A DNA stretch of 6,970 nt from Psychrobacter sp. (GCA_012270355.1 JAAXIL010000060.1:1-6970), one strand, 5' to 3'. Shown: positions 1-6,700, counted from the stretch's first letter. Translations and numbers: made by a program. The notes: a model not told the origin generated them from the letters alone.

Positions 1-207
1 CGGTCAAAACTTGCAGGCAACCAAAACATGATGAACGCCTAAGCCGCACTCAAACCTGCCAGCCAGCGTCCCGACCAAATGCCCGATCGAATGAAAGCCT
101 TCGCTATTTCAACAGGTGAAGCCCAGGGTTTTAGTATCGCTAATTTGTTCCGCTCGCATCCGAGTTTAGATGATCGTATTGCGACGTTACAAAATAAAAA
201 GTATTGA
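1..207 (+). pseudogene. htpX: HtpX membrane zinc metalloprotease, C-terminal end, interrupted by an in-frame stop
   Basis: Only the last 68 codons before the natural TGA (205-207) are in the window. The frame reads like the C-terminus of HtpX (M48 family inner-membrane protease that degrades misfolded membrane proteins): a QNMMNA-x-AALKPA segment, then PDRMKAF, then the family's closing motif LFRSHPSLDDRI (compare LFMTHPPLDKRI in E. coli as I remember it). Codon 14 of the visible part is TAA (40-42), at a place where homologues carry a hydrophobic residue or Gln; a single TTA-to-TAA change would explain it. The 54 codons after the stop still look like well-preserved HtpX, so the lesion is recent or is a sequence error. 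The HExxH site and third zinc ligand of the family lie upstream, outside the window, so a truncated protein could keep its active site but lose the conserved tail. The HtpX assignment is confident; whether the gene is truly inactive is uncertain. Confidence 0.75.
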
Positions 208-232
208 GCCTAACCGTTGTTTAATCATCAAA

Positions 233-255
233 AATCCCGCTATATTAGCGGGATT
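233..255. terminator. Shared hairpin terminator between htpX and the DUF2789 gene
   Basis: A perfect 9-bp stem, AATCCCGCT (233-241) with AGCGGGATT (247-255), encloses a 5-nt loop. It lies between two converging genes: htpX ends at 207 (+) and the DUF2789 gene ends at 276 (-). The A residues at 231-234 give a short T tract on the minus-strand transcript. There is no comparable T tract on the plus side, so it is more convincing as the terminator of the minus-strand gene, though the stem could serve both. Confidence 0.7.
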
Positions 256-275
256 GTTAATTGGAATAAAACTAT

Positions 276-515
276 TTAGGCAGTAGGATGCAAACGAACA
301 TTAAGCTCATCAATCACTTCGACCCATACCGCATCCATTTTCCATTCTTCTTCTAAGAACATACGTTGCTTATCAGTCCAAAAATCAGCGTCAGTGAGCT
401 TAGTATCTTTATCAAGTTGATGCGTTTCGATGAATTGATCAATGGCTTCATCTGAACTGTCTAAACCCAATTGCATAAAAAGTTCAGTCATGGTGTAGTT
501 TGGTTCGCCTAGCAT
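276..515 (-). CDS. DUF2789 family small protein
   Basis: This 79-residue acidic protein matches the DUF2789 family as I recall it: an N-terminal MTELFMQLGLDSSDEAIDQF segment, a central LTDADFWTDKQRMFLEEEW block and a C-terminal V-x-DELNVRL segment. Family members are single-domain soluble proteins of about 75-80 residues, common in gammaproteobacteria, with no established function. The length is normal, and no signal peptide or membrane segment is visible. The start at 515 is supported by GAGGAG (complement of 522-527) with a 6-nt spacer; another ATG lies 5 bases upstream in a different frame and too close to the Shine-Dalgarno. The gene follows mdh on the same strand, but a strong terminator at 667-698 separates them, so it is probably transcribed on its own. 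No function is inferred. Confidence 0.85.
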   Translation of the reverse strand: MLGEPNYTMTELFMQLGLDSSDEAIDQFIETHQLDKDTKLTDADFWTDKQRMFLEEEWKMDAVWVEVIDELNVRLHPTA

Positions 516-565
516 GGCATGCTCCTCTAAAATAGAATTAAAAACTTAACATCTAAAACAGCATT

Positions 566-574
566 ATTCTAGCA
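566..574 (-). promoter_or_regulatory. Candidate extended -10 promoter of the DUF2789 gene
   Basis: On the minus strand the sequence reads TGC-TAGAAT, an extended -10 element with 5 of 6 consensus bases in the hexamer, about 50 bases upstream of the start codon. No good -35 box lies at 16-18 bp; TTGGCT is present but 20 bp away. A separate promoter is expected here because an intrinsic terminator cuts the gene off from mdh. Called from the pattern only. Confidence 0.4.
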
Positions 575-666
575 ATCGTTGATAAATATAAAAGCCAAAT
601 TGAGATGGTTTTGTGTTAAAGCGTGTTATCGAAAATCAAGTAATAAAGAGTAGAAAACTGCAAAAA

Positions 667-698
667 TAAAAAAAACCTGCATGATGCAGGCTTTTTTT
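667..698. terminator. Intrinsic terminator downstream of mdh, bidirectional
   Basis: The stem CCTGCA/TGCAGG (676-681 and 685-690) with a TGA triloop is flanked by eight A residues on the left (668-675) and seven T residues on the right (692-698). Read on the minus strand it is a GC-rich hairpin followed by eight T residues, 25 to 55 bases past the mdh stop codon. It is a textbook Rho-independent terminator for mdh and could also work in the other direction. Confidence 0.9.
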
Positions 699-722
699 AA
701 GTCACATAGTGAAAAAATGCAA

Positions 723-1706
723 TTATGGTAACAAATGAGCCACCGCATCTCGCTCTTCACTAAGCTCTTGCTCAGTGGCTTGCATTTTCTCTTTTGAGAA
801 ATCAGACGACGTGTCTAAGCCCTCGACAATCTTCCAATCGCCACCTTCACAGGTGCAAGGGAATGAGTAAATCAAGCCTTCTGTGATGCCATATTCACCA
901 TTTGAATAGACACCCATTGATACCCAATCGTCATCATCCGTACCATTAGCCCAAGAACGCATGTGAGCGATGGCAGCATTGGCAGCCGACGCCGCAGACG
1001 ATGCACCTCGGGCTTCAATGATGGCAGCACCACGTTTTTGTACGCTTGGGATATAGGTGTTTTCGTACCAATTACGATCAATCAAATCTAAGGCTGGCTT
1101 ACCGTTAACGGTACACTCAGTCAAGTCAGGATATTGGTTTGACGAGTGGTTGCCCGAAATGATCATTTTTTTGTTGTGATTTTCAGTGCTGTCGGTTTCT
1201 TCCGCAAGTTGTGCCAAGCCACGGTTGTGGTCAAGACGAGTCATGGCAGTGAAGTTGCGGGGATCAAGGTCTGGGGCATTACGTTGAGCAATCAAAGCGT
1301 TAGTGTTGGCAGGGTTACCGACCACCAAAACTTTAACATCACGGCTGGCAACGTCGTTTAATGCCTTGCCTTGAGCTGAGAAAATAGCGGCGTTGGCTTC
1401 AAGCAAATCTTTACGCTCCATACCAGGTCCACGGGGGCGAGCACCTACTAATAACGCATAGTCAGCATCCTTAAATGCCACGTTGGCATCATCGGTTTGC
1501 ACGATACCTGCCAGGAGAGGGAATGCACAGTCTTCAAGCTCCATAACCACACCTTTTAGAGCATCTAGGGCTGGCGTGATTTCGAGCAATTGTAGAATAA
1601 CGGGCTGGTCATTGCCTAACATTTCGCCAGCAGCAATACGGAACAACATGGCATAGCTGATATTACCAGCAGCACCAGTGACGGCAACACGAACAGGAGC
1701 TTTCAT
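723..1706 (-). CDS. mdh: Malate dehydrogenase, NAD-dependent (type 2, cytosolic-like)
   Basis: Catalyses interconversion of malate and oxaloacetate with NAD in the TCA cycle, in the cytoplasm. The 327-residue length is normal for the type 2 bacterial enzyme. The N-terminal Rossmann fold opens with the dinucleotide loop TGAAGNISY (10-18). The mobile loop [13 protein letters not shown] (88-100) supplies substrate-binding Arg92 and Arg98. VVGNPANTN (128-136) holds Asn131. RLDHNRG (157-163) holds Asp159 of the catalytic relay and substrate-binding Arg162, and [11 protein letters not shown] (184-194) holds the proton acceptor His187. All key residues are present. Odd points are Ser184, where relatives I know have Trp (WGNH), and Asn190 where Thr is usual; both flank the catalytic histidine. 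The start is fixed by AAGGA (complement of 1713-1717) with a 6-nt spacer. The gene is monocistronic: it has its own promoter at 1784-1812 and a terminator at 667-698. Confidence 0.97.
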   Translation of the reverse strand: MKAPVRVAVTGAAGNISYAMLFRIAAGEMLGNDQPVILQLLEITPALDALKGVVMELEDCAFPLLAGIVQTDDANVAFKDADYALLVGARPRGPGMERKDLLEANAAIFSAQGKALNDVASRDVKVLVVGNPANTNALIAQRNAPDLDPRNFTAMTRLDHNRGLAQLAEETDSTENHNKKMIISGNHSSNQYPDLTECTVNGKPALDLIDRNWYENTYIPSVQKRGAAIIEARGASSAASAANAAIAHMRSWANGTDDDDWVSMGVYSNGEYGITEGLIYSFPCTCEGGDWKIVEGLDTSSDFSKEKMQATEQELSEERDAVAHLLP

Positions 1707-1783
1707 AATTTATCCTTTTGTTGGTTAATTAATTGTGAGTTGATGGGATTATTCGATAAAAGGTAACTTCAATAAAGCGGTTG

Positions 1784-1812
1784 ACTATAGCACTTTTGCA
1801 GCGATGCCTCAA
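1784..1812 (-). promoter_or_regulatory. Sigma-70 promoter of mdh
   Basis: On the minus strand TTGAGG (complement of 1807-1812) is followed after exactly 17 bp by TATAGT (complement of 1784-1789), and the -10 is preceded by TGC, giving an extended -10. A start site near 1777 would leave an mdh leader of about 70 nt. I see no obvious operator, and nothing else gene-like between this promoter and the gene. Confidence 0.75.
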
Positions 1813-1982
1813 ACCCTGTCTTGTCATTTTAAACATACCCATAAGTACAAAGTTTGCATATCAGTCTAAGGTCAACAAATAGTCAGTTTTGTGACGGAAA
1901 TGGCAACCATTTTATTAAACTACTGGCTACCAAAATCGACTTTAAAAAAGCCAAATCTAATAAAATCAATGGGTTATGGCAT
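1813..1982. other. AT-rich spacer in the mdh-pgsA gap with nothing recognisable
   Basis: This part of the 570-bp gene-free stretch (1707-2276) lies between the mdh promoter and the orphan terminator. I see no ORF with a ribosome binding site, no RNA gene and no clear repeat. The one open frame on the plus strand (1854-2042) begins with TTG, has no Shine-Dalgarno and resembles no family I know. Confidence 0.6.
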
Positions 1983-2012
1983 AAAAAACCCACAGTAGGA
2001 GTGGACTGTGGG
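1983..2012 (-). terminator. Orphan minus-strand intrinsic terminator
   Basis: A perfect 8-bp stem, CCCACAGT (1989-1996) with ACTGTGGG (2005-2012), encloses an 8-nt loop and is followed on the minus strand by six T residues (complement of 1983-1988). It is directional: there is no T tract on the plus side. No protein gene lies upstream of it on the minus strand, as the nearest upstream minus-strand gene ends at 3026 behind another terminator. It must therefore end an unannotated transcript or shield the mdh promoter from read-through. Confidence 0.8.
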
Positions 2013-2160
2013 ATGAGGAAAAGTGAAGGCTTACGTTTATAATTATTATGCTATTTATGATAAGAGGTTTTGATGGATATGCCAAACGGTTTTACGTTTA
2101 CTTACATTTGAGTTTACAACTGTACTTAAAAAACTATTGGGCTCAATAAATGATGTTAAG

Positions 2161-2191
2161 TTGACTTTAATAAAGTAAATTTTGCTAAAAT
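2161..2191 (+). promoter_or_regulatory. Promoter of pgsA
   Basis: TTGACT (2161-2166) matches 5 of 6 consensus -35 bases, and TAAAAT (2186-2191) matches 5 of 6 at -10. The spacing is long, at 19 bp, but the -10 is preceded by TGC (2183-2185), forming an extended -10 that tolerates poor spacing. The predicted start near 2198 gives a pgsA leader of about 80 nt. Confidence 0.65.
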
Positions 2192-2207
2192 GCGGACTTT
2201 AAGACTT

Positions 2208-2247
2208 CGCCTGACTTTTAACGATATTATTCGGAAATATTTAGGCG
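2208..2247 (+). promoter_or_regulatory. Possible stem-loop in the pgsA leader
   Basis: CGCCT (2208-2212) can pair with AGGCG (2243-2247), and inside it ATATT (2224-2228) can pair with AATAT (2236-2240) around a 7-nt loop. The outer arm covers AGGCGG (2243-2248), the only vaguely Shine-Dalgarno-like sequence in the leader, which sits 3 nt ahead of a short out-of-frame reading frame starting at 2252. The left side has an 11-nt bulge, so the fold is not strong. Same bases as the proposed minus-strand promoter, so the symmetry may have another cause. Confidence 0.2.
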
Positions 2248-2252
2248 GTCAA
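2224..2252 (-). promoter_or_regulatory. Candidate minus-strand promoter inside the pgsA leader
   Basis: On the minus strand TTGACC (complement of 2247-2252, 5 of 6 consensus) is followed after exactly 17 bp by TAATAT (complement of 2224-2229, 4 of 6 consensus with the key first T, second A and last T in place). Transcription would start near 2217, run leftward through the pgsA promoter and reach the terminator at 1983-2012. It lacks the TGC extension seen at the other promoters here. Confidence 0.4.
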
Positions 2253-2276
2253 TGTTTGCTCAAGTGATGCCTATCC

Positions 2277-2939
2277 ATGACTCAAACCACTGTATCAAAC
2301 GACACTCAAACCAGTATCTTTAATCTGCCCAACAATCTCACGATTGCTCGCATCGTGATGATTCCACTGTTTATTGCCATTGCCTATTGGCCGCCCGCAT
2401 TAGGTATTGGTGTGCCGATGATTTCGGACAATGCCATTGCCAATATCGGCATGAACATGGACAGCTTTAGCGACAGCATGCTCAGGCATTTAATTTTGAC
2501 GTTCTTGTTTATCTTGGCGGCAATTACCGATTGGCTGGATGGCTATTTGGCTCGCAAGATGAACATTCAGTCGGCGTTTGGGCGTTTTTTAGACCCAGTG
2601 GCGGACAAGCTGATGGTAGCGGCGGCTCTCATTATTTTGGTGCAATGGCATCCAAATGTCATCATGTCGATCGCCGCCATCGTCATTATTTCACGCGAAA
2701 TTGCGGTGTCGGCACTCAGGGAATGGATGGCGGAACTCGGCAACCGCACCAGCGTGGCCGTGTCGTATGTGGGCAAGCTCAAAACCACGTTTCAGATGAT
2801 TGCGATTATTGTTTTATTATTAAATATCGAATCATTACAAGTCATTGGCTATATATTGATGATAGCGGCAGTCATTTTAACGCTATGGTCCATGTTGATT
2901 TACCTCAAAGCAGCGTGGCCATATTTGAAACAAGGCTAG
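2277..2939 (+). CDS. pgsA: CDP-diacylglycerol-glycerol-3-phosphate 3-phosphatidyltransferase (PGP synthase)
   Basis: Transfers the phosphatidyl group from CDP-diacylglycerol to glycerol-3-phosphate, the committed step to phosphatidylglycerol and cardiolipin, in the inner membrane. The CDP-alcohol phosphatidyltransferase signature is complete: Asp85, Asp88-Gly89, Ala92-Arg93, Gly102, Asp106 and Asp110 (DWLDGYLAR then FGRFLDPVADK). The PgsA-specific segment SREIAVSALREWMAELG follows near residues 138-154, separating it from CDP-alcohol transferases for serine or choline. Hydrophobic stretches lie near 23-38, 70-84, 112-137, 168-184 and 187-209. At 220 residues it is longer than E. coli PgsA (182): about 12 residues are added at the N-terminus and roughly 25 between the first two membrane segments (about 40-69). 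The start at 2277 is forced: an in-frame TGA lies 12 bases upstream and the next Met is residue 28. No clear Shine-Dalgarno precedes it. Confidence 0.95.
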   Translation: MTQTTVSNDTQTSIFNLPNNLTIARIVMIPLFIAIAYWPPALGIGVPMISDNAIANIGMNMDSFSDSMLRHLILTFLFILAAITDWLDGYLARKMNIQSAFGRFLDPVADKLMVAAALIILVQWHPNVIMSIAAIVIISREIAVSALREWMAELGNRTSVAVSYVGKLKTTFQMIAIIVLLLNIESLQVIGYILMIAAVILTLWSMLIYLKAAWPYLKQG

Positions 2940-2978
2940 TTTCATTACTAACCAAACTAACCAAAGAAGACAAGCAAT

Positions 2979-3009
2979 AAAAAACGCCAGCAAATTGCCA
3001 GCGTTTTTT
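2979..3009. terminator. Bidirectional terminator between pgsA and the flavin-binding protein gene
   Basis: AAAAAACGC (2979-2987) pairs with GCGTTTTTT (3001-3009), with GCA/TGC pairing again nearer the loop after a 2-nt internal mismatch. Both strands therefore read a GC-containing hairpin followed by six T residues. It sits in the 86-bp gap between the converging ends of pgsA (2939) and the next gene (3026), and can serve both. Confidence 0.85.
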
Positions 3010-3025
3010 GAATACGAAATGGGGT

Positions 3026-3523
3026 TTAGTCAAACGCTACTGACGTATTTTCGCCTAAGCTGTCTGCAACTTTGCCATCTTGAGCGGCAGCAGACACCAT
3101 CTTAAACATATTCACAACGGCACTGCCACTTAGCCAATATTCCGCCCCATGTGGCACAACTTTAATGAGCTGGACATTTTCGTCTTCTTTGCCGTGCTCA
3201 TAAAATGCATTGTATTCGGCAGACCACAATTCATCCAATTTTGCCTTATCATTCACCATTTCCGCTTTACCGTTAATGGAAACGTAGTCTTTATTGTCAT
3301 TGAGAGAGTAGGCAAGGTTTAACTGTGGATTGCGTTCCAAGTCGCTCACGGTTTCAGTGGTTTTATCACCAATGAACCAGATTTCACGATTATTCAAATC
3401 AGTTTCGCTGGTCGTCATTGGGCAAGCGTGCAAATGTCCTTCATCGGTGACGGTCGTCATCATGGCAAATTTAGCATCTTTGATGATGTCAGTGATTTTA
3501 TCGATATGTTCTTGTTTAGTCAT
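3026..3523 (-). CDS. Pyridoxamine 5'-phosphate oxidase-like flavin-binding protein (general stress protein 26 type)
   Basis: The 165-residue soluble protein has the split-barrel fold pattern of the pyridoxamine-phosphate-oxidase-like family (Pyrid_ox_like, general stress protein 26 group): KFAMMTTVTDEGHLHACPM (18-36) as the first strands and flavin-contacting turn, EIWFIGDKTTETVSDLERNP (47-66), DYVSINGKAEMVNDKAKLDELW (79-100) and a late VVPHGAEYWLSGS segment near 122-134. Relatives bind FMN or FAD. True PNPO activity is not expected, as the protein is shorter than PdxH and lacks its C-terminal substrate-binding tail. Where many relatives have RPM this one has CPM (Cys34). The reading frame stays open to an ATG at 3610, but AAGGA at the complement of 3531-3535 with a 7-nt spacer and the family's usual N-terminus both favour 3523. 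Probably monocistronic. A role in oxidative or general stress is family inference only; no clear promoter was found. Confidence 0.85.
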   Translation of the reverse strand: MTKQEHIDKITDIIKDAKFAMMTTVTDEGHLHACPMTTSETDLNNREIWFIGDKTTETVSDLERNPQLNLAYSLNDNKDYVSINGKAEMVNDKAKLDELWSAEYNAFYEHGKEDENVQLIKVVPHGAEYWLSGSAVVNMFKMVSAAAQDGKVADSLGENTSVAFD

Positions 3524-3530
3524 GGTATTT

Positions 3531-3535
3531 TCCTT
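3531..3535 (-). promoter_or_regulatory. Ribosome binding site that fixes the start at 3523
   Basis: The minus strand reads AAGGA here, 7 nt before the ATG at 3523. The alternative upstream ATG at 3610 has GGAG only 2 nt away, too close to work well, and would add 29 residues unlike anything in the family. Confidence 0.75.
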
Positions 3536-3702
3536 AAATGAATTCAGAGTTAATAGTTTAGAATTAATAATGTCATTTTGACCGTATGAGTATGCCAATT
3601 TGTTATTCATTACTCCATATCACCCACGTTAAAGCCTGTGACACTTTGTAATTGGTAGTTAGAAAATAGGTTTGCTCAGTCATCTGTTTTTCCTTATCGG
3701 TG

Positions 3703-3727
3703 AGCGAAAATGCTATAATTATTCGCT
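3703..3727. repeat. Inverted repeat spanning the purL -10 box
   Basis: AGCGAA (3703-3708) and TTCGCT (3722-3727) form a perfect inverted repeat with a 13-bp spacer, centred on the TATAAT box. The position, arm length and 25-bp extent suit a dimeric repressor site that would block the promoter. It does not match the enterobacterial PurR box as I know it (ACGCAAACGTTTGCGT type). Two 6-bp arms could also arise by chance. Confidence 0.3.
3711..3719 (+). promoter_or_regulatory. Extended -10 promoter of purL
   Basis: TGC-TATAAT is a perfect consensus -10 with the TGn extension. The sequence at the expected -35 position (about 3691-3696, TCCTTA) is poor, so the promoter would depend on the extended -10. 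Start near 3726 gives a leader of about 59 nt before the purL ATG. Confidence 0.7.
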
Positions 3728-3784
3728 AACATCTATTCAATTCTCATCCTTTTCTTGCCCATAGCCTAACTAGGAACGTCTGCC

Positions 3785-6700
3785 ATGATGCTGATTGCTG
3801 GAGCCCCTTTTTTAACTGATTTTCAACGCACCCGTTTGCTTCGAGAGTTTCAGCAACAAACCAACCTAAATTTGACCTCGCTCACAACACAACAAATATT
3901 TGTGTTGTCCGACACGCTCACCGATGAGGCTCTAGATAAAGCTAAAAAGTTGCTTGGCGTGCATGATGACATTGAGTTAAATCCAGCGGAGCAAGGCGAG
4001 TTACAAGTCATTGTTTGTCCTCGGTTTGGTACGATTAGCCCATGGTCGAGCAAGGCGACCGACATTTTTAATAATTGCGGATTAAAAGTGGAACGGGTCG
4101 AGCGGGCAGTGGTGTTTACGCTGGCAGGTGAAGACTTGCCAGATACATTACCCAAAGAAGCCTCGGGTATTTTGCATGACCGCATGACGCAAAGTGTGGT
4201 AACGGACTTAAACCAGCTTGAAAATTTATTTAAGGATGAATCGCCCAAACGCTTGACGCATATCGATATTTTAGACGGTGGACGAGAAGCATTAGAGCAG
4301 GCAAATCGTGAATTTGGCTTTGCTTTAACTGATGTGGATATTGATTATCTGATTGACGCTTACCAAAAGCTGGCACGCAATCCGACCGATGTGGAACTCA
4401 TGATGTTTGCTCAAGCCAACTCGGAGCATTGTCGCCACAAAATTTTTAATGCCGACTGGATGATTGATGGCGAGTCTCAAGCCAAATCTTTATTTGGCAT
4501 GATTAAAAACACGCATCAGACCCATCCCGAGGGCATTTTGTCTGCCTATAAAGACAATGCGGCAGTGATGCAAGGCTTTGAGGCACAGCGGTTTTATCCG
4601 TTGCCGTCAGAAAATCAACAGCAAGTCTATAACTTTTATGATGAGCAAATCGATATTTTGATGAAGGTCGAAACGCACAATCACCCAACCGCCATCGCCC
4701 CGTATGCAGGGGCATCAACAGGGGCAGGTGGAGAGATTCGGGATGAAGGGGCGACGGGTCGGGGCGGTAAGCCAAAAGCAGGATTAACTGGGTTCAATGT
4801 GTCGCATTTGCACCTGCCAAATTTGCCCGAGAGATGGGAGCAGACGGGTAAAATCAACACCAAAGATTATGGCACCCCTGAGCGGATGGCGACGGCGTTA
4901 CAAATCATGACCGAAGCCCCGCTAGGCTCAGCGAACTTTGCCAATGAATTTGGTCGCCCAAATTTATGCGGTTATTTCCGCTCTTTCCAGCTCGACTTAT
5001 CGACTGAGCAAGACGGCTCACAAATGCGGGGCTATCATAAGCCAATGATGATTGCAGGAGGGTATGGAAACATCAAACGCAATTTGATTGAGAAAAATGC
5101 CATTCGTGAGGGCGATTTGTTGATTGTGCTCGGTGGTCCTGCCATGCAAATTGGTTTGGGTGGCGGTGCGGCAAGCTCGGTCGACAGTGGTGAAATGGAC
5201 GAAGGCTTAGATTTTGCCTCGGTGCAACGGGACAATGCCGAGATGGAACGCCGTTGTCAGGAAGTCATTGACCGTTGTTGGGCGTTGGCAGGAGCAGAGA
5301 TTGACCAAAACCCGATTGTGTCCATTCATGATGTCGGGGCAGGCGGATTGTCTAATGCCATGCCTGAATTGGTGGATGACCACGGCTTGGGGGCACACCT
5401 AAACCTACGCAAAGTGCCGTCACTTGAGGCAGGCATGTCACCGATGGCGGTGTGGTCGAATGAGGCTCAAGAGCGGTATGTGTTGGCGGTACGTCCTGAT
5501 GATTTAAACCGCTTCGATGCGATTTGTCAGCGGGAGCGTTGCCCGTATGCCGTGCTGGGTGAGGCAAAAACCGTGCGTCAATTGGTGGTTGATGATGACC
5601 TGTTGGATGATCAACCTGTCGATATGCCGATGCAAGTTTTGCTCGGTGGCACGCCTAAATTGCATAAGGATGTCAAGCGTACTCAGCCTGATTATCTGCA
5701 ACCGCTCGATTTGGCGGATATTGACCTAACCGATGCGGTGCATGCGGTGTTGCGTCATCCGACCGTCGCCAGTAAGTCGTTTTTGATTAGCATTGGTGAC
5801 CGTTCCATCACGGGCATGGTGGTGCAAGACCAATATGTCGGACGCTACCAAGTGCCCGTCGCAGATTGTGCGGTCACCAGTTTGGGGCTATTGTCGGACA
5901 CGGGTGAAGCCATGAGCATGGGCGAGCGTCCACCCGTGGCTTTGATTGACCCCAAAGCGTCGGCACGACTGGCTGTGGGCGAGGCGATTACCAATATTGC
6001 TGGGGCTAAAATCAGGCAAATCAGCGACATAACCTTGTCGGCAAACTGGATGTCTGCGAGCGGCACAGACTCTGAGGATGTGGCGTTATTCGATGCGGTG
6101 CAAGCGGTAGGCGAAGAGTTGTGTCCCGCTCTCGGTATCGCCATTCCTGTTGGCAAAGACAGTTTGTCGATGCGGGCAAATTGGACGGACAAGGTGAATG
6201 GTGAAAATATCGATAAATCAGTGGTCAGCCCACTTAGTTTGGTGATTTCTGCCTTTGCCCCTGTGACCGATGTGACTAAGGTGTTGACCCCCAACTTAGT
6301 GAATGCCGATGCTGGGCTATACCGCTTAGATTTATCCAAAGGTCAGTTGCGATTGGGTGGGTCGATTTTGGCTCAAACCATGAGCCAGCTTGGTGAGCAG
6401 TGCCCCGACTTAGACAATGCCGATGACCTCATTGCCTTATTTAATTTCATTCAAGCGGGCAACGAACAAGGCATTATCAGTGCTTATCATGACATTGGCG
6501 ACGGCGGTTTGCTGGCGTGTGTTGCCGAGATGCAATTTACTGCTCGAGTTGGCATCAATTTAAACCTTGATAACGTCAATCTGCTGGGTCAGTTGTTTAG
6601 CGAGGAGCTCGGGGCAGTCATTCAAGTGTTGCCAGAAAACGTGCCAGCGGTGATGGCATTGGCGGATCAGCATGGTGTAAGCGAGTTACTAAGCTTGATT

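Larger units (their letters stand above)
1983..2217 (-). ncRNA. Candidate small RNA of about 235 nt in the mdh-pgsA gap
   Basis: A promoter-like pair on the minus strand (2224-2252) and a strong intrinsic terminator (1983-2012) bracket about 235 nt with no credible ORF: the only minus-strand ATG is followed at once by a stop codon. Just before the terminator stem the RNA would carry a pyrimidine-rich stretch containing CTTTTCCTC (complement of 2015-2023), with another CCTC at the complement of 2064-2067. Such C/U-rich single-stranded segments next to a terminator hairpin are typical of base-pairing regulatory RNAs that act on Shine-Dalgarno regions. I recognise no known RNA family. The 5' end (near 2217) is estimated from the -10 box, and the promoter quality is the weak link. 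It might instead be a spurious promoter plus a terminator that only insulates mdh. Confidence 0.35.

Noticed and set aside
723..1706. Mdh nucleotide loop reading GAAGNIS rather than the full GxxGxxG
   Set aside because: The third glycine is commonly replaced by Ala or Ser in type 2 malate dehydrogenases, so this is not a defect.
1970..1992. TGGGTT/AACCCA pairing that would compete with the orphan terminator stem
   Set aside because: It resembles an attenuator switch, but the stem is short, and on the minus strand the second arm lies beyond the T tract, so it would form too late to stop termination.
1854..2042. 62-codon open frame on the plus strand in the mdh-pgsA gap
   Set aside because: TTG start, no Shine-Dalgarno, no familiar protein pattern, and it runs through the minus-strand terminator hairpin.
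2031..2100. Direct repeat TTACGTTTA at 2031-2039 and 2092-2100
   Set aside because: Nine AT-rich bases repeated once in an AT-rich spacer are easily due to chance, with no further symmetry around them.
2531..2980. 149-codon open frame on the plus strand inside pgsA
   Set aside because: It overlaps the conserved catalytic core of pgsA in another frame and its product has no family-like pattern; it is a shadow of pgsA.
3524..3610. 29-residue N-terminal extension of the flavin-binding protein
   Set aside because: The frame is open, but the good ribosome binding site and the family's usual N-terminus point to 3523; the extension lacks any recognisable pattern.
3850..6339. Several long open frames antisense to or overlapping purL (for example 3850-4248 and 5845-6339 on the minus strand)
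   Set aside because: All lie within the continuous purL frame, which carries every expected motif; the antisense frames show no domain pattern or ribosome binding sites.
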